DNA of 16,390 bases from Chamaesiphon sp. GTDB taxonomy: Bacteria > Cyanobacteriota > Cyanobacteriia > Cyanobacteriales > Chamaesiphonaceae. The notes below the pieces were generated by a model. It did no database searches and was not told the DNA's origin. It saw only the letters and a program-made list of their open reading frames with translations. Within the stretch, counting starts at the first letter, position 1, and every line of letters starts with the position of its first letter. This document shows positions 7,314 through 15,566 of this stretch, one piece after another. A program made the position numbers and the translations under genes. Where the stretch lies: positions 1 to 16,390 of the forward strand of contig JAJAYU010000135.1 of NCBI GenBank assembly GCA_026786125.1. Reading direction: 5' to 3'.

Positions 7314-7487
7314 CTATTGATGATAAGTGGAAATCAAGGCAGTGATGTTGGTTAAAATCGCCCCTGTCAAAGGTGCAGGGCCAGACATATCTGTCGGCAA
7401 GAAAATTCTAGCACTCGTCGCGACTAGGGCAAATAGAAAAATAAGCAGAATGACCAAAGGGCCGATATTTTGACGAATGAAGGTCAT
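7314..7487 (-). CDS. Small single-span membrane protein, function unknown
   Basis: This is a 57-residue protein from the ATG at 7487. One hydrophobic segment (about 9-29, PLVILLIFLFALVATSARIF) is followed by a short polar tail with Pro-Ala motifs. I do not recognise a named family; the N-terminal FIRQNIGPLVILLIFLFAL pattern looks like small conserved cyanobacterial membrane proteins. The frame extends to a TTG at 7523, but the ATG is the more likely start. It follows the AmpG-like permease on the same strand with a gap of about 65 bp and could be cotranscribed. It ends 9 bp from the sfsA stop. Because it is short and has no clear ribosome-binding site, a chance frame is not fully excluded. 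Confidence 0.6.
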   Translation of the reverse strand: MTFIRQNIGPLVILLIFLFALVATSARIFLPTDMSGPAPLTGAILTNITALISTYHQ

Positions 7488-7552
7488 AGCTAGTTTGTCG
7501 CCGCACAGATAAGTGAATATCAACCAATTGTAACAAATATTAATCTCAGGAT

Positions 7553-9088
7553 CTACACCGTTTTGGTTGCTGGCATTTTTTTAGGATTGAACCAGTCTGC
7601 TAGATTCTCCATCTTTTCAAAGTTTAATGACTCATCGCTGAGGTTTTCCAATTCTCTAAGGCCCAAGCTCTGAAATTTTGCGGTTAGTGCTGGTGATAGC
7701 TCACCTAACTTGTTAGTGAGATCGTTGAAAACTGCTGCTCTAGTCTGACTGGTAATTGATTTAGTCAACTGAGCAATATACATCAATAAGATTAAACTAG
7801 GAATGATGACTACCATCGTCACCAAGAAGAAATTTGACCAGCCCATTGTTTTCACCCAGTCTCCGGCAGGGGCGACAATCAATTTGCTCAAAGCCATGAG
7901 GCTAGACAATAGGGCAATTTGAGTTGCCGTAAAAGATTTCCGGCACATACTCATCAAGAAAGCAACAAAAGCTGAGGATTCCATCCCCCCAAAAAAGTTT
8001 TCAGTATTGATTGATAATAAAAATAGTTGATCGGCACCAGGTTGTCGTACCGCACCTTGACAGGCTGTGGCTAGATCTGTCACGGCTGGATCAGTCTGGG
8101 TAATTTGGGCTAGGGCGAAGTAGAAAATGATCGCCACTGCCTGCAAACTCCCAAAGATCCACAACCCCTTAAAAATGCTCATCCGCGTCAAGATCACTCC
8201 ACCAAGCAATGCCCCAACGATTGCCGCAATCATTCCCATAAAGCCATTGATATCACCAATTTCTCCTTGGGTAAAGCAAGCGGCTTTGAGAAAAGGGATC
8301 GACATCGCATTCATCATTGCATCACTGATTTTATACGAAACAATGAATAGCAATACCGATGCGCCATAAACAACTCCCCGTCGCTGAAAAAAGTCGGCAA
8401 ATGGCAAAATCACAGCATCGGCCAGTGTTTCTGGAACTTTTGCCTCAGTATTGGGCGCAATCAATGTGAGTACTAAACTGACCAACATAAATCCAGCCAT
8501 AACTAAATAAACTGGCTGCCACGACTGAAAAACATTGGCGAATAACTTAGATGCTCCTGCAAAAGCGACGATCAATGCGACCCGATAACCAGTGGTGAAA
8601 ACGCTGGCTCCAATTGGTAGCTCTTTTTCAGTTAATACTTCTGTCCGATAAGCATCTGCAACTATATCTAGGGATGCACCCAAGAAAGCAATGATCACTG
8701 AATTAATCGCGAGTAAATCTAGGTTTTGGGCAGGGTCTTGCAATGCCATTGTCCCGATCGACACCACCAACAATGATTGAATAATTAGCAGCCATCCTTT
8801 TCGTCTACCCAAAAATGGCGGGGCATATCGATCGAGTAGTGGCGACCACAGATATTTAAACGCATAGGGAAAGCCTAGCAGACTGCCATACCAGCCAATT
8901 TTACTCAGATCTGTTCCAGCATCAGACATCCAAGATTGTAATGTCTTGAATACAAGTAAGATTGGTAGCCCAGATGAAAAGCCAATAAACAACAAAGCTA
9001 CCATCTTCCGGCTCTGAAACACTTGCCGTAATGATTTGATCGAAGCTACTATCTTCTCGCGCTGAAATACTTGCCGTAATGATTTCAC
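7553..9088 (-). CDS. AmpG-like MFS permease
   Basis: This is a major facilitator superfamily membrane protein of 511 residues with about 12 hydrophobic segments. The AmpG signature is clear: GFSSGLPILL in the first membrane segment, then KYLWSPLLDRY (78-88) and FLGRRKGW (92-99). AmpG proteins import GlcNAc-anhydroMurNAc muropeptides for cell-wall recycling; the substrate here is inferred. The cytoplasmic C-terminal tail of about 70 residues is longer than usual. The N-terminus carries a 16-residue tandem duplication (KSLRQVFQ appears twice). Start choice is uncertain: GTG 9088 has GGTGA 8 nt upstream and begins at the duplication, TTG 9121 lengthens it by 11 residues, and ATG 9004 would begin after both copies. 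It lies 82 to 115 bp downstream of the patatin-like gene on the same strand. Confidence 0.9.
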   Translation of the reverse strand: MKSLRQVFQREKIVASIKSLRQVFQSRKMVALLFIGFSSGLPILLVFKTLQSWMSDAGTDLSKIGWYGSLLGFPYAFKYLWSPLLDRYAPPFLGRRKGWLLIIQSLLVVSIGTMALQDPAQNLDLLAINSVIIAFLGASLDIVADAYRTEVLTEKELPIGASVFTTGYRVALIVAFAGASKLFANVFQSWQPVYLVMAGFMLVSLVLTLIAPNTEAKVPETLADAVILPFADFFQRRGVVYGASVLLFIVSYKISDAMMNAMSIPFLKAACFTQGEIGDINGFMGMIAAIVGALLGGVILTRMSIFKGLWIFGSLQAVAIIFYFALAQITQTDPAVTDLATACQGAVRQPGADQLFLLSINTENFFGGMESSAFVAFLMSMCRKSFTATQIALLSSLMALSKLIVAPAGDWVKTMGWSNFFLVTMVVIIPSLILLMYIAQLTKSITSQTRAAVFNDLTNKLGELSPALTAKFQSLGLRELENLSDESLNFEKMENLADWFNPKKMPATKTV

Positions 9089-9091
9089 AGT
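8996..9091 (-). repeat. Tandem 48-bp duplication in the permease N-terminus
   Basis: Copies at 9044-9091 and 8996-9043 agree at 39 of 48 positions by eye and in frame encode TVKSLRQVFQREKIVA and SIKSLRQVFQSRKMVA. The mismatches are mostly silent or conservative, so the duplication is not brand new and has stayed in frame. Other family members have one such segment before the first membrane helix. Confidence 0.85.
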
Positions 9092-9203
9092 AGAGTCACC
9101 CAATCGAATTTTGATTTCCAATCATCCCACAAAGCGGGTCTTGAATGTATATCGATCGGTCTAGTAACATTACTTAGTTTAGCTTTCTAGTCAGCTTTTA
9201 GAG

Positions 9204-12200
9204 CTAACCCTTACCACCAGTTAAGCGTTTCAGCCGCATGGTTTGTAAAAACCAACAAGCGACGGCACCTGGAATAGAAAATAATAACCACAGTGGCGAC
9301 AGCACCATCGCTAGCATGATGCCACCAATCGCAGTACTGATGCCTAAAATTTGGAATAAGATGATGCGTGGTCTCCGATGAACTGCGCCGAGCTTGATCG
9401 TGCCACCTTGTAGCCACCAGTAGATTGCCTGCAATATACCATCCAGCCAATGATAAAGCGGATAGCGAATTGTCTGGGTACGGGAAGATGTTCTAAATAC
9501 TTTTACTAGTAGATTCCGCAAAATTAAGACAATTTTGGTACAGAGATTAATTACTGTAACTAAGGGCATATTTTCCCACAGTTTATCAACGCCAACTCGA
9601 TATTGATTACGGAAAAAGTGCTGTTTTTGGGTTGCTAAATTAGTTAAGGATTGATGAATAATGCGGGTAATTGTACTAGGGTTGGAGCTGGGGACTGGAG
9701 GATCGATTAGTTCTGGTGAGTCGTAGGCTAAGGAATTGCCTGTTTGATTAGTTGATGATCGATCAGATCCAGCCCGCCACCAGCCAGGCTGTTCATCGAT
9801 GCCTTCAATTACAGAGTGGACATCGCTGGTCAAGATTTCACGCTGTCCAGCGGCAACCAGATCTGCTAAGATTTTGCGGAGTTCGGTTCGATCAATCCGC
9901 AATCCAGGTTGAGCGAGATAGATCAGATGTGAACTGACTACTTCACGTTCATCGCCAGATAAGTGTGGTAGTGATTCTGTCAGTAACCAACCTAAGTATT
10001 GAGTTGGGCTACACTTGATTCGATCTGCTTCTCGTTGGACAAAATTAGCAAAATTAGTCACGGATCTAGGTGTAACAATACTCTCAAGGATCCGATTTAA
10101 TCCATCTAAGCGTCCCCACAACAGATCGTTTAATCTCCAGGATTTTTTAAAAAAGCCACCGATATTATATAGTTTATTTCCACCGAGTTTCTGTTCGGTA
10201 CTTTTACCAGTTCCAATTCCTAATTGAGCTGTATCTGGGCTGATGCAGATCGGTTTGATAATTTCTTTGGTATTTAAACTAGTCAGATATTCAAATGGAT
10301 AGAGTTCTCGATCAATCACTTCAAAAGTATTCCAGTGTTTTAGGAGTTGATCGGTATAGTTATTGTCCGATCTTTCAATCATTACTTGAGCCGCGAGATT
10401 AATTTGGATCAGGATACTCGGAAAATTTTGATTACTTTTAGTATCGTATTCTAATTGTCGATCTGTCCAAATTAATCGATGCAAATCAGTACTTTGTTGT
10501 AGCTCAGCAATCCGTTGTTTAAATTGAGCAAAAATACTGGAAATTTTAGTTTGTGATAACCATCGATCTCGATCGGATTCTGAGGCTAGTTCAGGTAAGT
10601 TTTCCCAAAACTGGGCTGGAATAGGTTCGAGTTTAGCTCTAGCTAAATCATGTGGTGTAAATGCTGGGAGCCTCGATCCATCTAGCAAAAAGCGGTGGAG
10701 CCGAAAGATTAATTCGTAGACTAATGCCCGCAATCGTCGATCGTTTGATTCTTGATTGATTAGATAGTGAAAATAATTATTGACGGCGCGATCTCGCAAT
10801 AATAATTCTAGGCTAGCTCTGACTACTTCTAATAATTTAATATTACAACTTAATTCCTGTGATAGATGTTCGAGTTGTTCGCGAAGATCGATCTGAAGAT
10901 TGGCAGCTAAGATATCAGCAATTTTATCAATTAGATAAAAGTGTTGGCGAATACTATATTCTACATCAATATCGATAACCTGTGACTCAAATCGATCAAG
11001 CAATTTGTGATAATGATTACGATCTTGACTGCTACTAAATTTACTCGCTAAAATTTTATCGATCTTATCGAGGATCGCTGAATATTGACTATTCTGCGAT
11101 CCTAGATCTGCTTGAATCAATAGTGGTAAATTTCGATCACGGAAGTCGAATAATCTACCCCGTAAATAGATTTGGGACTGAGTGCGATCGCTACTTGCCA
11201 GTAGTTGCTGGGAATCAACAGCAACTTCAGCCAGATCGATCAGTGTATGATATCGACGCACTTTATGATTGTGTTCAGTAATTGTGCGGAGATCATTGCT
11301 AATACTCTGTTGAATTGGAATCGATGAAGATACGGTTTGGAAAATATATTCTAGCCGCGATTTTTTCTTACCGATCGATTGAATCCCATCATTAAAATGT
11401 TCGGGATTAGGATCCACATAAAATAATTTCCGTTGACTCGATCGATTTGGCAATCGATAGGCTGATGCCTGCATCAAGCAAGTTAGGGGCGCATTATCCA
11501 GCAAACCACCATCGAGGAAATATAATTTATCATCCCGATCTGTCGAAAAGTCTACAGTGTAATTCTTGGCTAATTTACCCCATGTTACCAATTGCCGATC
11601 GACCAAATTCTTGCGATCTTGTAAATCTATTTCCACCAGTGGCGAAATCACTGGGATTCCCGCCGTAATCTGACACAGCTTGATCAAAGCTTGATAGGTA
11701 TCATTGGGCGTGCGCGGTAAATTTGGATCCTGGTAATACGGATTAAATGGCTCTTTGCGCCCTTGACGATGTTTAAGTCGAAAGATCGCTCGATGATCCT
11801 TCACGCCAGGGTTTGGTTGATGCTCCTCAGTGGTGCGATCGATCCTACCGAGATAATCAGTCCCCGCGATGGCTAAATCCAATTCCTTGGTAGTTGAAAA
11901 CCATTCCGTGGTCGAACGGGGTAACTTGTGCTCGACCCCTCTAATTAAGGCAGCCAGCAGCCCCTGATGATGGGCTAGGGTTGTTCGCATCGCGTCTGCC
12001 TGTGCCGCAGCTCCGTTGCCATTCTCGCTATTGGCATTGACTCCCAGCGGAAATTTAAATAAGTTAGGCTTTTTGAGTAACTTAATCGCCTCCCCACTAT
12101 TGCGCCAGATCTTGGCAAATTGACTAAAATCGACAATCTCTTGATCGTTACTATTAGCGATCGCATAGGCTAAGAGGATGCCATTAATACCGCCCGCCGA

Positions 12201-12404
12201 ACTGCCAGAAATCACATCAACGACCAAATCGGCATCCGTCAACGCCTTAACCAACTTATAGATACCGCGACCTCGAACCGCATTGTAAAATTCTTGACAA
12301 ATACCGTGAGTATAAATCGCCAAGGACACACCCCCATAGACTACCAAGCCTAACTGCATTTCACGCAAAAAGTTTGGCTGATAATAGCTACGTTGACTAG
12401 GCAT
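9204..12404 (-). CDS. Patatin-like phospholipase with C-terminal membrane anchor
   Basis: This is a 1066-residue protein. The N-terminal patatin domain has a glycine-rich oxyanion region (VVYGGVSLAIYTHG, 21-34), nucleophile Ser69 in GSSAG (67-71), and the dyad Asp298 in FLDGGLLDNAP. Patatins hydrolyse acyl esters of lipids with a Ser-Asp dyad, and both residues are present. Residues of about 310-1000 form a long, mostly helical charged region resembling the large bacterial patatin-related family with a C-terminal DUF3376-type part; that attribution is from memory. Two hydrophobic segments near 1012-1055 (LFQILGISTAIGGIMLAMVL, then PLWLLFSIPGAVACWFLQ) suggest membrane anchoring. A Pro/Ser-rich stretch in the C-terminal third (around 9688-9703) is encoded by G-rich heptad-like DNA. 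The ATG at 12404 has GGA nearby. It heads a same-strand cluster with the AmpG-like permease. The substrate is unknown. Confidence 0.9.
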   Translation of the reverse strand: MPSQRSYYQPNFLREMQLGLVVYGGVSLAIYTHGICQEFYNAVRGRGIYKLVKALTDADLVVDVISGSSAGGINGILLAYAIANSNDQEIVDFSQFAKIWRNSGEAIKLLKKPNLFKFPLGVNANSENGNGAAAQADAMRTTLAHHQGLLAALIRGVEHKLPRSTTEWFSTTKELDLAIAGTDYLGRIDRTTEEHQPNPGVKDHRAIFRLKHRQGRKEPFNPYYQDPNLPRTPNDTYQALIKLCQITAGIPVISPLVEIDLQDRKNLVDRQLVTWGKLAKNYTVDFSTDRDDKLYFLDGGLLDNAPLTCLMQASAYRLPNRSSQRKLFYVDPNPEHFNDGIQSIGKKKSRLEYIFQTVSSSIPIQQSISNDLRTITEHNHKVRRYHTLIDLAEVAVDSQQLLASSDRTQSQIYLRGRLFDFRDRNLPLLIQADLGSQNSQYSAILDKIDKILASKFSSSQDRNHYHKLLDRFESQVIDIDVEYSIRQHFYLIDKIADILAANLQIDLREQLEHLSQELSCNIKLLEVVRASLELLLRDRAVNNYFHYLINQESNDRRLRALVYELIFRLHRFLLDGSRLPAFTPHDLARAKLEPIPAQFWENLPELASESDRDRWLSQTKISSIFAQFKQRIAELQQSTDLHRLIWTDRQLEYDTKSNQNFPSILIQINLAAQVMIERSDNNYTDQLLKHWNTFEVIDRELYPFEYLTSLNTKEIIKPICISPDTAQLGIGTGKSTEQKLGGNKLYNIGGFFKKSWRLNDLLWGRLDGLNRILESIVTPRSVTNFANFVQREADRIKCSPTQYLGWLLTESLPHLSGDEREVVSSHLIYLAQPGLRIDRTELRKILADLVAAGQREILTSDVHSVIEGIDEQPGWWRAGSDRSSTNQTGNSLAYDSPELIDPPVPSSNPSTITRIIHQSLTNLATQKQHFFRNQYRVGVDKLWENMPLVTVINLCTKIVLILRNLLVKVFRTSSRTQTIRYPLYHWLDGILQAIYWWLQGGTIKLGAVHRRPRIILFQILGISTAIGGIMLAMVLSPLWLLFSIPGAVACWFLQTMRLKRLTGGKG
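11184..11191. repeat. HIP1 octamer GCGATCGC
   Basis: This is one of two exact copies of the highly iterated palindrome of cyanobacteria seen in the window. It lies inside the patatin-like gene. It serves here only as a taxonomic hint. Confidence 0.8.
12157..12164. repeat. HIP1 octamer GCGATCGC
   Basis: This is the second exact HIP1 copy, also inside the patatin-like gene, near the codons before the catalytic region. Shorter CGATCG cores are common throughout the window. Confidence 0.8.
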
Positions 12405-12783
12405 AATTCCAAATTACTCGCAGTAACAAAAGCAAAGGATCAGACTAAGGGCTAGGGGGTTTGTTGAATGGGGGATCGGTGAATCGATTCAGAGCTTTTA
12501 ACGCTCGTAGTGGTAGAAATTGAGGGATTACAGAGCCGTGTATATTCAGTCCAGGACTTACTAGACAACTCAATATTAACGAACTATTGCTGTAATTCTT
12601 TTCGATCTTAGCAGATTATCTGGTAACTATTATTACATGGGGTGCAGCAGCCGATCGAGCCGAAGTTTGGATTTACACTTAATCGCCAGCCGAAATGCCC
12701 AAATTGTGGCAAGCTAAAGGGGAGAAACTATTCAACAGCGTTCTGCTCGGCAGATAATTGCTCCAAATCCTCACAGTTGTTAT
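12405..12783. other. Divergent intergenic region between the patatin-like gene and ispG
   Basis: This 379-bp region should hold the promoters of both genes. I see a 12-bp perfect palindrome TGAATCGATTCA (12480-12491), an NtcA-like GTA-N8-TAC (12623-12636) overlapping a TATTAT, and a short frame from GTG 12642 that runs 41 bp into ispG. No strong -35/-10 pair, riboswitch or RNA gene is apparent. Confidence 0.6.
12623..12636 (+). promoter_or_regulatory. NtcA-like site GTA-N8-TAC
   Basis: GTA (12623-12625) and TAC (12634-12636) flank 8 bases, matching the core consensus of the cyanobacterial nitrogen regulator NtcA. It lies about 148 bp before the ispG ATG and overlaps TATTAT (12628-12633), a possible -10. 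With six fixed bases a chance match in a region this long is not rare, so this is weak. Confidence 0.25.
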
Positions 12784-14007
12784 ATGCAGACCCTTCCAGC
12801 ACCCACTCAGTCCGCTTACGCTAATTTAGGCACAGATACCACGATTCATCGCCGCAAGACCCGACCAGTAGCGGTTGGGAGCATAATTATCGGTGGCAAT
12901 AATCCTGTTGCTGTTCAATCGATGATCAATGAGGATACCCTAGATATTGATGGTGCGGTAGCCGGAATTCGGCGGCTGCATGAGATCGGCTGTGAAATCG
13001 TCAGGGTCACTGTACCGAGTATGGCTCATGCCAAGGCATTGGCTCAAATTAGGCAACAACTGATCGATACATATCAGCTCGTGCCAATCGTTGCTGATGT
13101 TCACCACAACGGGATGAAAATTGCCCTAGAGGTGGCCAAACACGTAGATAAGGTGCGGATCAATCCTGGTTTGTATGTGTTTGAAAAACCCAAACCCAAT
13201 CGTACCGAGTATACTGCTGCTGAGTTTGCAGAAATTGGGGAGAATATTCGCGACATGCTCGAACCCCTGGTAATTTCCTTGCGGGACCAAAATAAGGCGA
13301 TGCGAATTGGGGTCAATCATGGCTCCCTAGCGGAACGAATGCTATTTACCTATGGTGACACCCCCGAAGGGATGGTCGAGTCAGCTCTAGAGTGTATTCG
13401 GATTTGTCAATCTTTTGATTTTCACAATTTGGTGGTCTCGATGAAAGCTTCTCGTGTTCCGGTGATGATCGCTGCCTATCGATTGCTCGCCCAACGGATG
13501 GATGCTGAGGGCATGGACTATCCAATTCACCTCGGAGTCACCGAAGCTGGAGATGGTGAGTACGGCAGAATCAAATCGACTGCGGGGATTGCCACGCTTT
13601 TGGCGGAAGGCATCGGCGATACACTGCGCGTATCTCTCACAGAAGCACCCGAAAAGGAAATTCCCGTTTGCTATAGCATTCTCCAATCCTTGGGACTACG
13701 AAAAACAATGGTGGAATACGTCGCCTGTCCTTCCTGTGGGCGGACGCTATTTAATCTTGAAGAAGTGCTGGGCAAAGTTCGAGCCGCCACCAATCATCTC
13801 GTGGGCTTAGACATCGCCGTCATGGGCTGCATCGTCAATGGCCCCGGGGAAATGGCTGATGCTGACTACGGTTATGTTGGTAAAATACCTGGATATATCT
13901 CCCTCTATCGTGGTCGAGATGAGATTAAACGGGTGCCGGAAGCTGATGGTGTTACTGAATTAATTGCTTTAATTAAATCTGACGATCGTTGGGTTGAGCC
14001 AGAGTAA
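12784..14007 (+). CDS. ispG: 4-hydroxy-3-methylbut-2-enyl diphosphate synthase (GcpE)
   Basis: IspG carries out the sixth enzymatic step of the MEP isoprenoid pathway, reductively converting MEcPP to HMBPP with a [4Fe-4S] cluster; in cyanobacteria ferredoxin is the electron donor. The 407-residue protein shows [11 protein letters not shown] near the N-terminus, a TIM-barrel part with [12 protein letters not shown] and [13 protein letters not shown], and the cluster ligands Cys315 and Cys318 (CPSCGRT), Cys349 and Glu356 (GCIVNGPGE). Cyanobacterial IspG typically starts MQTL, as here. A ctp protease gene follows 112 bp downstream on the same strand. The product feeds carotenoids, the phytyl tail of chlorophyll and quinone side chains. 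Confidence 0.97.
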   Translation: MQTLPAPTQSAYANLGTDTTIHRRKTRPVAVGSIIIGGNNPVAVQSMINEDTLDIDGAVAGIRRLHEIGCEIVRVTVPSMAHAKALAQIRQQLIDTYQLVPIVADVHHNGMKIALEVAKHVDKVRINPGLYVFEKPKPNRTEYTAAEFAEIGENIRDMLEPLVISLRDQNKAMRIGVNHGSLAERMLFTYGDTPEGMVESALECIRICQSFDFHNLVVSMKASRVPVMIAAYRLLAQRMDAEGMDYPIHLGVTEAGDGEYGRIKSTAGIATLLAEGIGDTLRVSLTEAPEKEIPVCYSILQSLGLRKTMVEYVACPSCGRTLFNLEEVLGKVRAATNHLVGLDIAVMGCIVNGPGEMADADYGYVGKIPGYISLYRGRDEIKRVPEADGVTELIALIKSDDRWVEPE

Positions 14008-14020
14008 AGAATGGGATTAA

Positions 14021-14038
14021 CAATGACTAAAGTCATTG
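14021..14038. promoter_or_regulatory. 18-bp palindrome between ispG and ctpC
   Basis: CAATGACT and AGTCATTG form perfect 8-bp arms separated by AA, 14 bp after the ispG stop. No T-run follows, so it does not look like an intrinsic terminator. It could be an operator for the protease gene or an mRNA end structure. Confidence 0.4.
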
Positions 14039-14119
14039 GTGCAAGCTGTGGTGATATGTTAGATTAAGGACAATATCATCACGCTACATTTTCATTTCCT
14101 GCTAATTTCTGACAGAATC

Positions 14120-15406
14120 ATGAAGATCCAAACAAATGGGCTAGTTATTGGGGCAACAGCATTGGTACTCACCGCAGTAGCAGTAACTGGTGCGGGGCTT
14201 TATCTTCCCAGGGGGGTTGCATTCTTCAAAGATAGTCCAAAGGAATTGGTTGATGAGGTGTGGCAAGTTGTTGACAGGTTCTATGTCGATGGCACCTTCA
14301 ATCAAAAAGACTGGCGGGCAATTCGTAAACAGTATATCCAAAAGAATTACAAAACTAAAGAGGAAGCCTATAAAGCTACTCGCCTGATGCTCAAAAATCT
14401 GGGCGATCCCTACACTAGATTTATGGATCCCAAAGAATTTCGGGATCTCCAAGTCGAAACCTCTGGCCAATTAATTGGGGTGGGGATTCAACTTAGCCAA
14501 AATGAGAAAACCAAAAAGCTCGAAGTAATCGCGCCAATCGAAGATACTTCAGCATCCAAAGCAGGCATCCTATCTAAAGATATCATCACCAAAATTGATG
14601 GTAAAAGTACTGTGGGCATGGATGTCAATCAAGCAGTCCAGCTGATTCGCGGTAAAGAGGGTACTAGCGTCACGCTGACGATCCAACGTGATGGTACGCA
14701 AGTGATGAACTTCAAGCTCCTGCGTCAACAAATCGAAATTCATCCTGTCGAAGCTAAATATCGCCCCAAAGAACTAGGTGGCATCGGCTATATTCGACTC
14801 AAACAGTTTAGTGCTAACGCAGCGACGGAGATGGGGACAGCAATCCAGAAGCTTGAAAGCCAAGGTGCTACTGGCTACGTCCTGGATTTGAGATCGAATC
14901 CAGGTGGTTTACTCTACGGTGCGATCGATATTGCGCGGATGTGGCTGGATCAAGGTAAAATTGTCTCGACCGTCAATCGTCAAGGTACTGGCGATGTTAG
15001 TTCAGCAAATGGGACTGCGATCACCAAAAAACCCCTAGTTGTCCTCGTTGATGGCGGTTCTGCCAGCGCGAGTGAAATCCTCTCTGGTGCCCTCCAAGAT
15101 AATAAACGTGCTCAATTAGTCGGTACTAAAACCTTTGGAAAAGGATTGGTACAATCCGTTCGTCCCCTCAGTGACGGCGCGGGCATGGCAGTGACAATCG
15201 CCAAATACTACACTCCTAGCGGTAAAGATATCAACCATGCCGGAATCAAACCGGATGTAGAAATTAAATTAACCAAAGCCCAAATCCAACAGCTAGTAAA
15301 AGATCGGACTAAATTTGCGACTGCTGCCGATCCCCAGTATGCGAAAGCGCTTCAAATATTGCAAGCCACCATCGCACGTAATGGTAATGCTGCCCAAAAA
15401 AAGTAG
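14120..15406 (+). CDS. ctpC: Carboxyl-terminal processing protease, S41 family
   Basis: This is a 428-residue periplasmic or lumenal serine protease. The N-terminus has a signal or anchor segment (GLVIGATALVLTAVAVTGAG, 7-26). A helical domain (about 38-100) precedes a PDZ domain (about 105-190, starting GQLIGVGIQL), then the S41 core. The catalytic dyad is Ser316 in the ASASEI motif and Lys341 in TFGKG, spaced as in E. coli Prc. The family trims C-termini; CtpA matures the D1 protein of photosystem II. Cyanobacteria carry three paralogues (CtpA, CtpB, CtpC). Placement as CtpC rests on my memory of similar N-terminal sequences next to ispG and is less certain than the family. The ATG at 14120 gives a proper signal segment. 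It may be cotranscribed with ispG, though a palindrome lies between them. Confidence 0.94.
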   Translation: MKIQTNGLVIGATALVLTAVAVTGAGLYLPRGVAFFKDSPKELVDEVWQVVDRFYVDGTFNQKDWRAIRKQYIQKNYKTKEEAYKATRLMLKNLGDPYTRFMDPKEFRDLQVETSGQLIGVGIQLSQNEKTKKLEVIAPIEDTSASKAGILSKDIITKIDGKSTVGMDVNQAVQLIRGKEGTSVTLTIQRDGTQVMNFKLLRQQIEIHPVEAKYRPKELGGIGYIRLKQFSANAATEMGTAIQKLESQGATGYVLDLRSNPGGLLYGAIDIARMWLDQGKIVSTVNRQGTGDVSSANGTAITKKPLVVLVDGGSASASEILSGALQDNKRAQLVGTKTFGKGLVQSVRPLSDGAGMAVTIAKYYTPSGKDINHAGIKPDVEIKLTKAQIQQLVKDRTKFATAADPQYAKALQILQATIARNGNAAQKK

Positions 15407-15437
15407 TTAGCAGTTTACCAACAGATGCCGTAGATGT

Positions 15438-15453
15438 ATCTGCGGTTGCAGAT
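15438..15453 (+). terminator. Weak hairpin after ctpC
   Basis: ATCTGC and GCAGAT form a 6-bp stem with a GGTT loop, followed by TTGT, in the 160 bp between the convergent ctpC and tab2-like genes. The stem is short and the T-run poor, so termination here is only possible. A near-palindrome, ATTGTTCGA/TCGAGCAAT, follows at 15482-15499. Confidence 0.2.
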
Positions 15454-15566
15454 TTGTCGTGTAAACCAGCAGTAAATCCTAATTGTTCGATCGAGCAATC
15501 AGTAAATACTTTAACTAATCACTATCTAACTAAAGCATTATATTATCTGTGGTTCACGGCCAAAGA

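Noticed and set aside
13387..13810. Frames of about 100 codons on both strands within ispG
   Set aside because: They overlap a clear ispG reading frame and show no family motifs.
14021..14038. Intrinsic terminator after ispG
   Set aside because: The inverted repeat has an A/T-rich stem and no downstream T-run, so I list it as a palindrome only.
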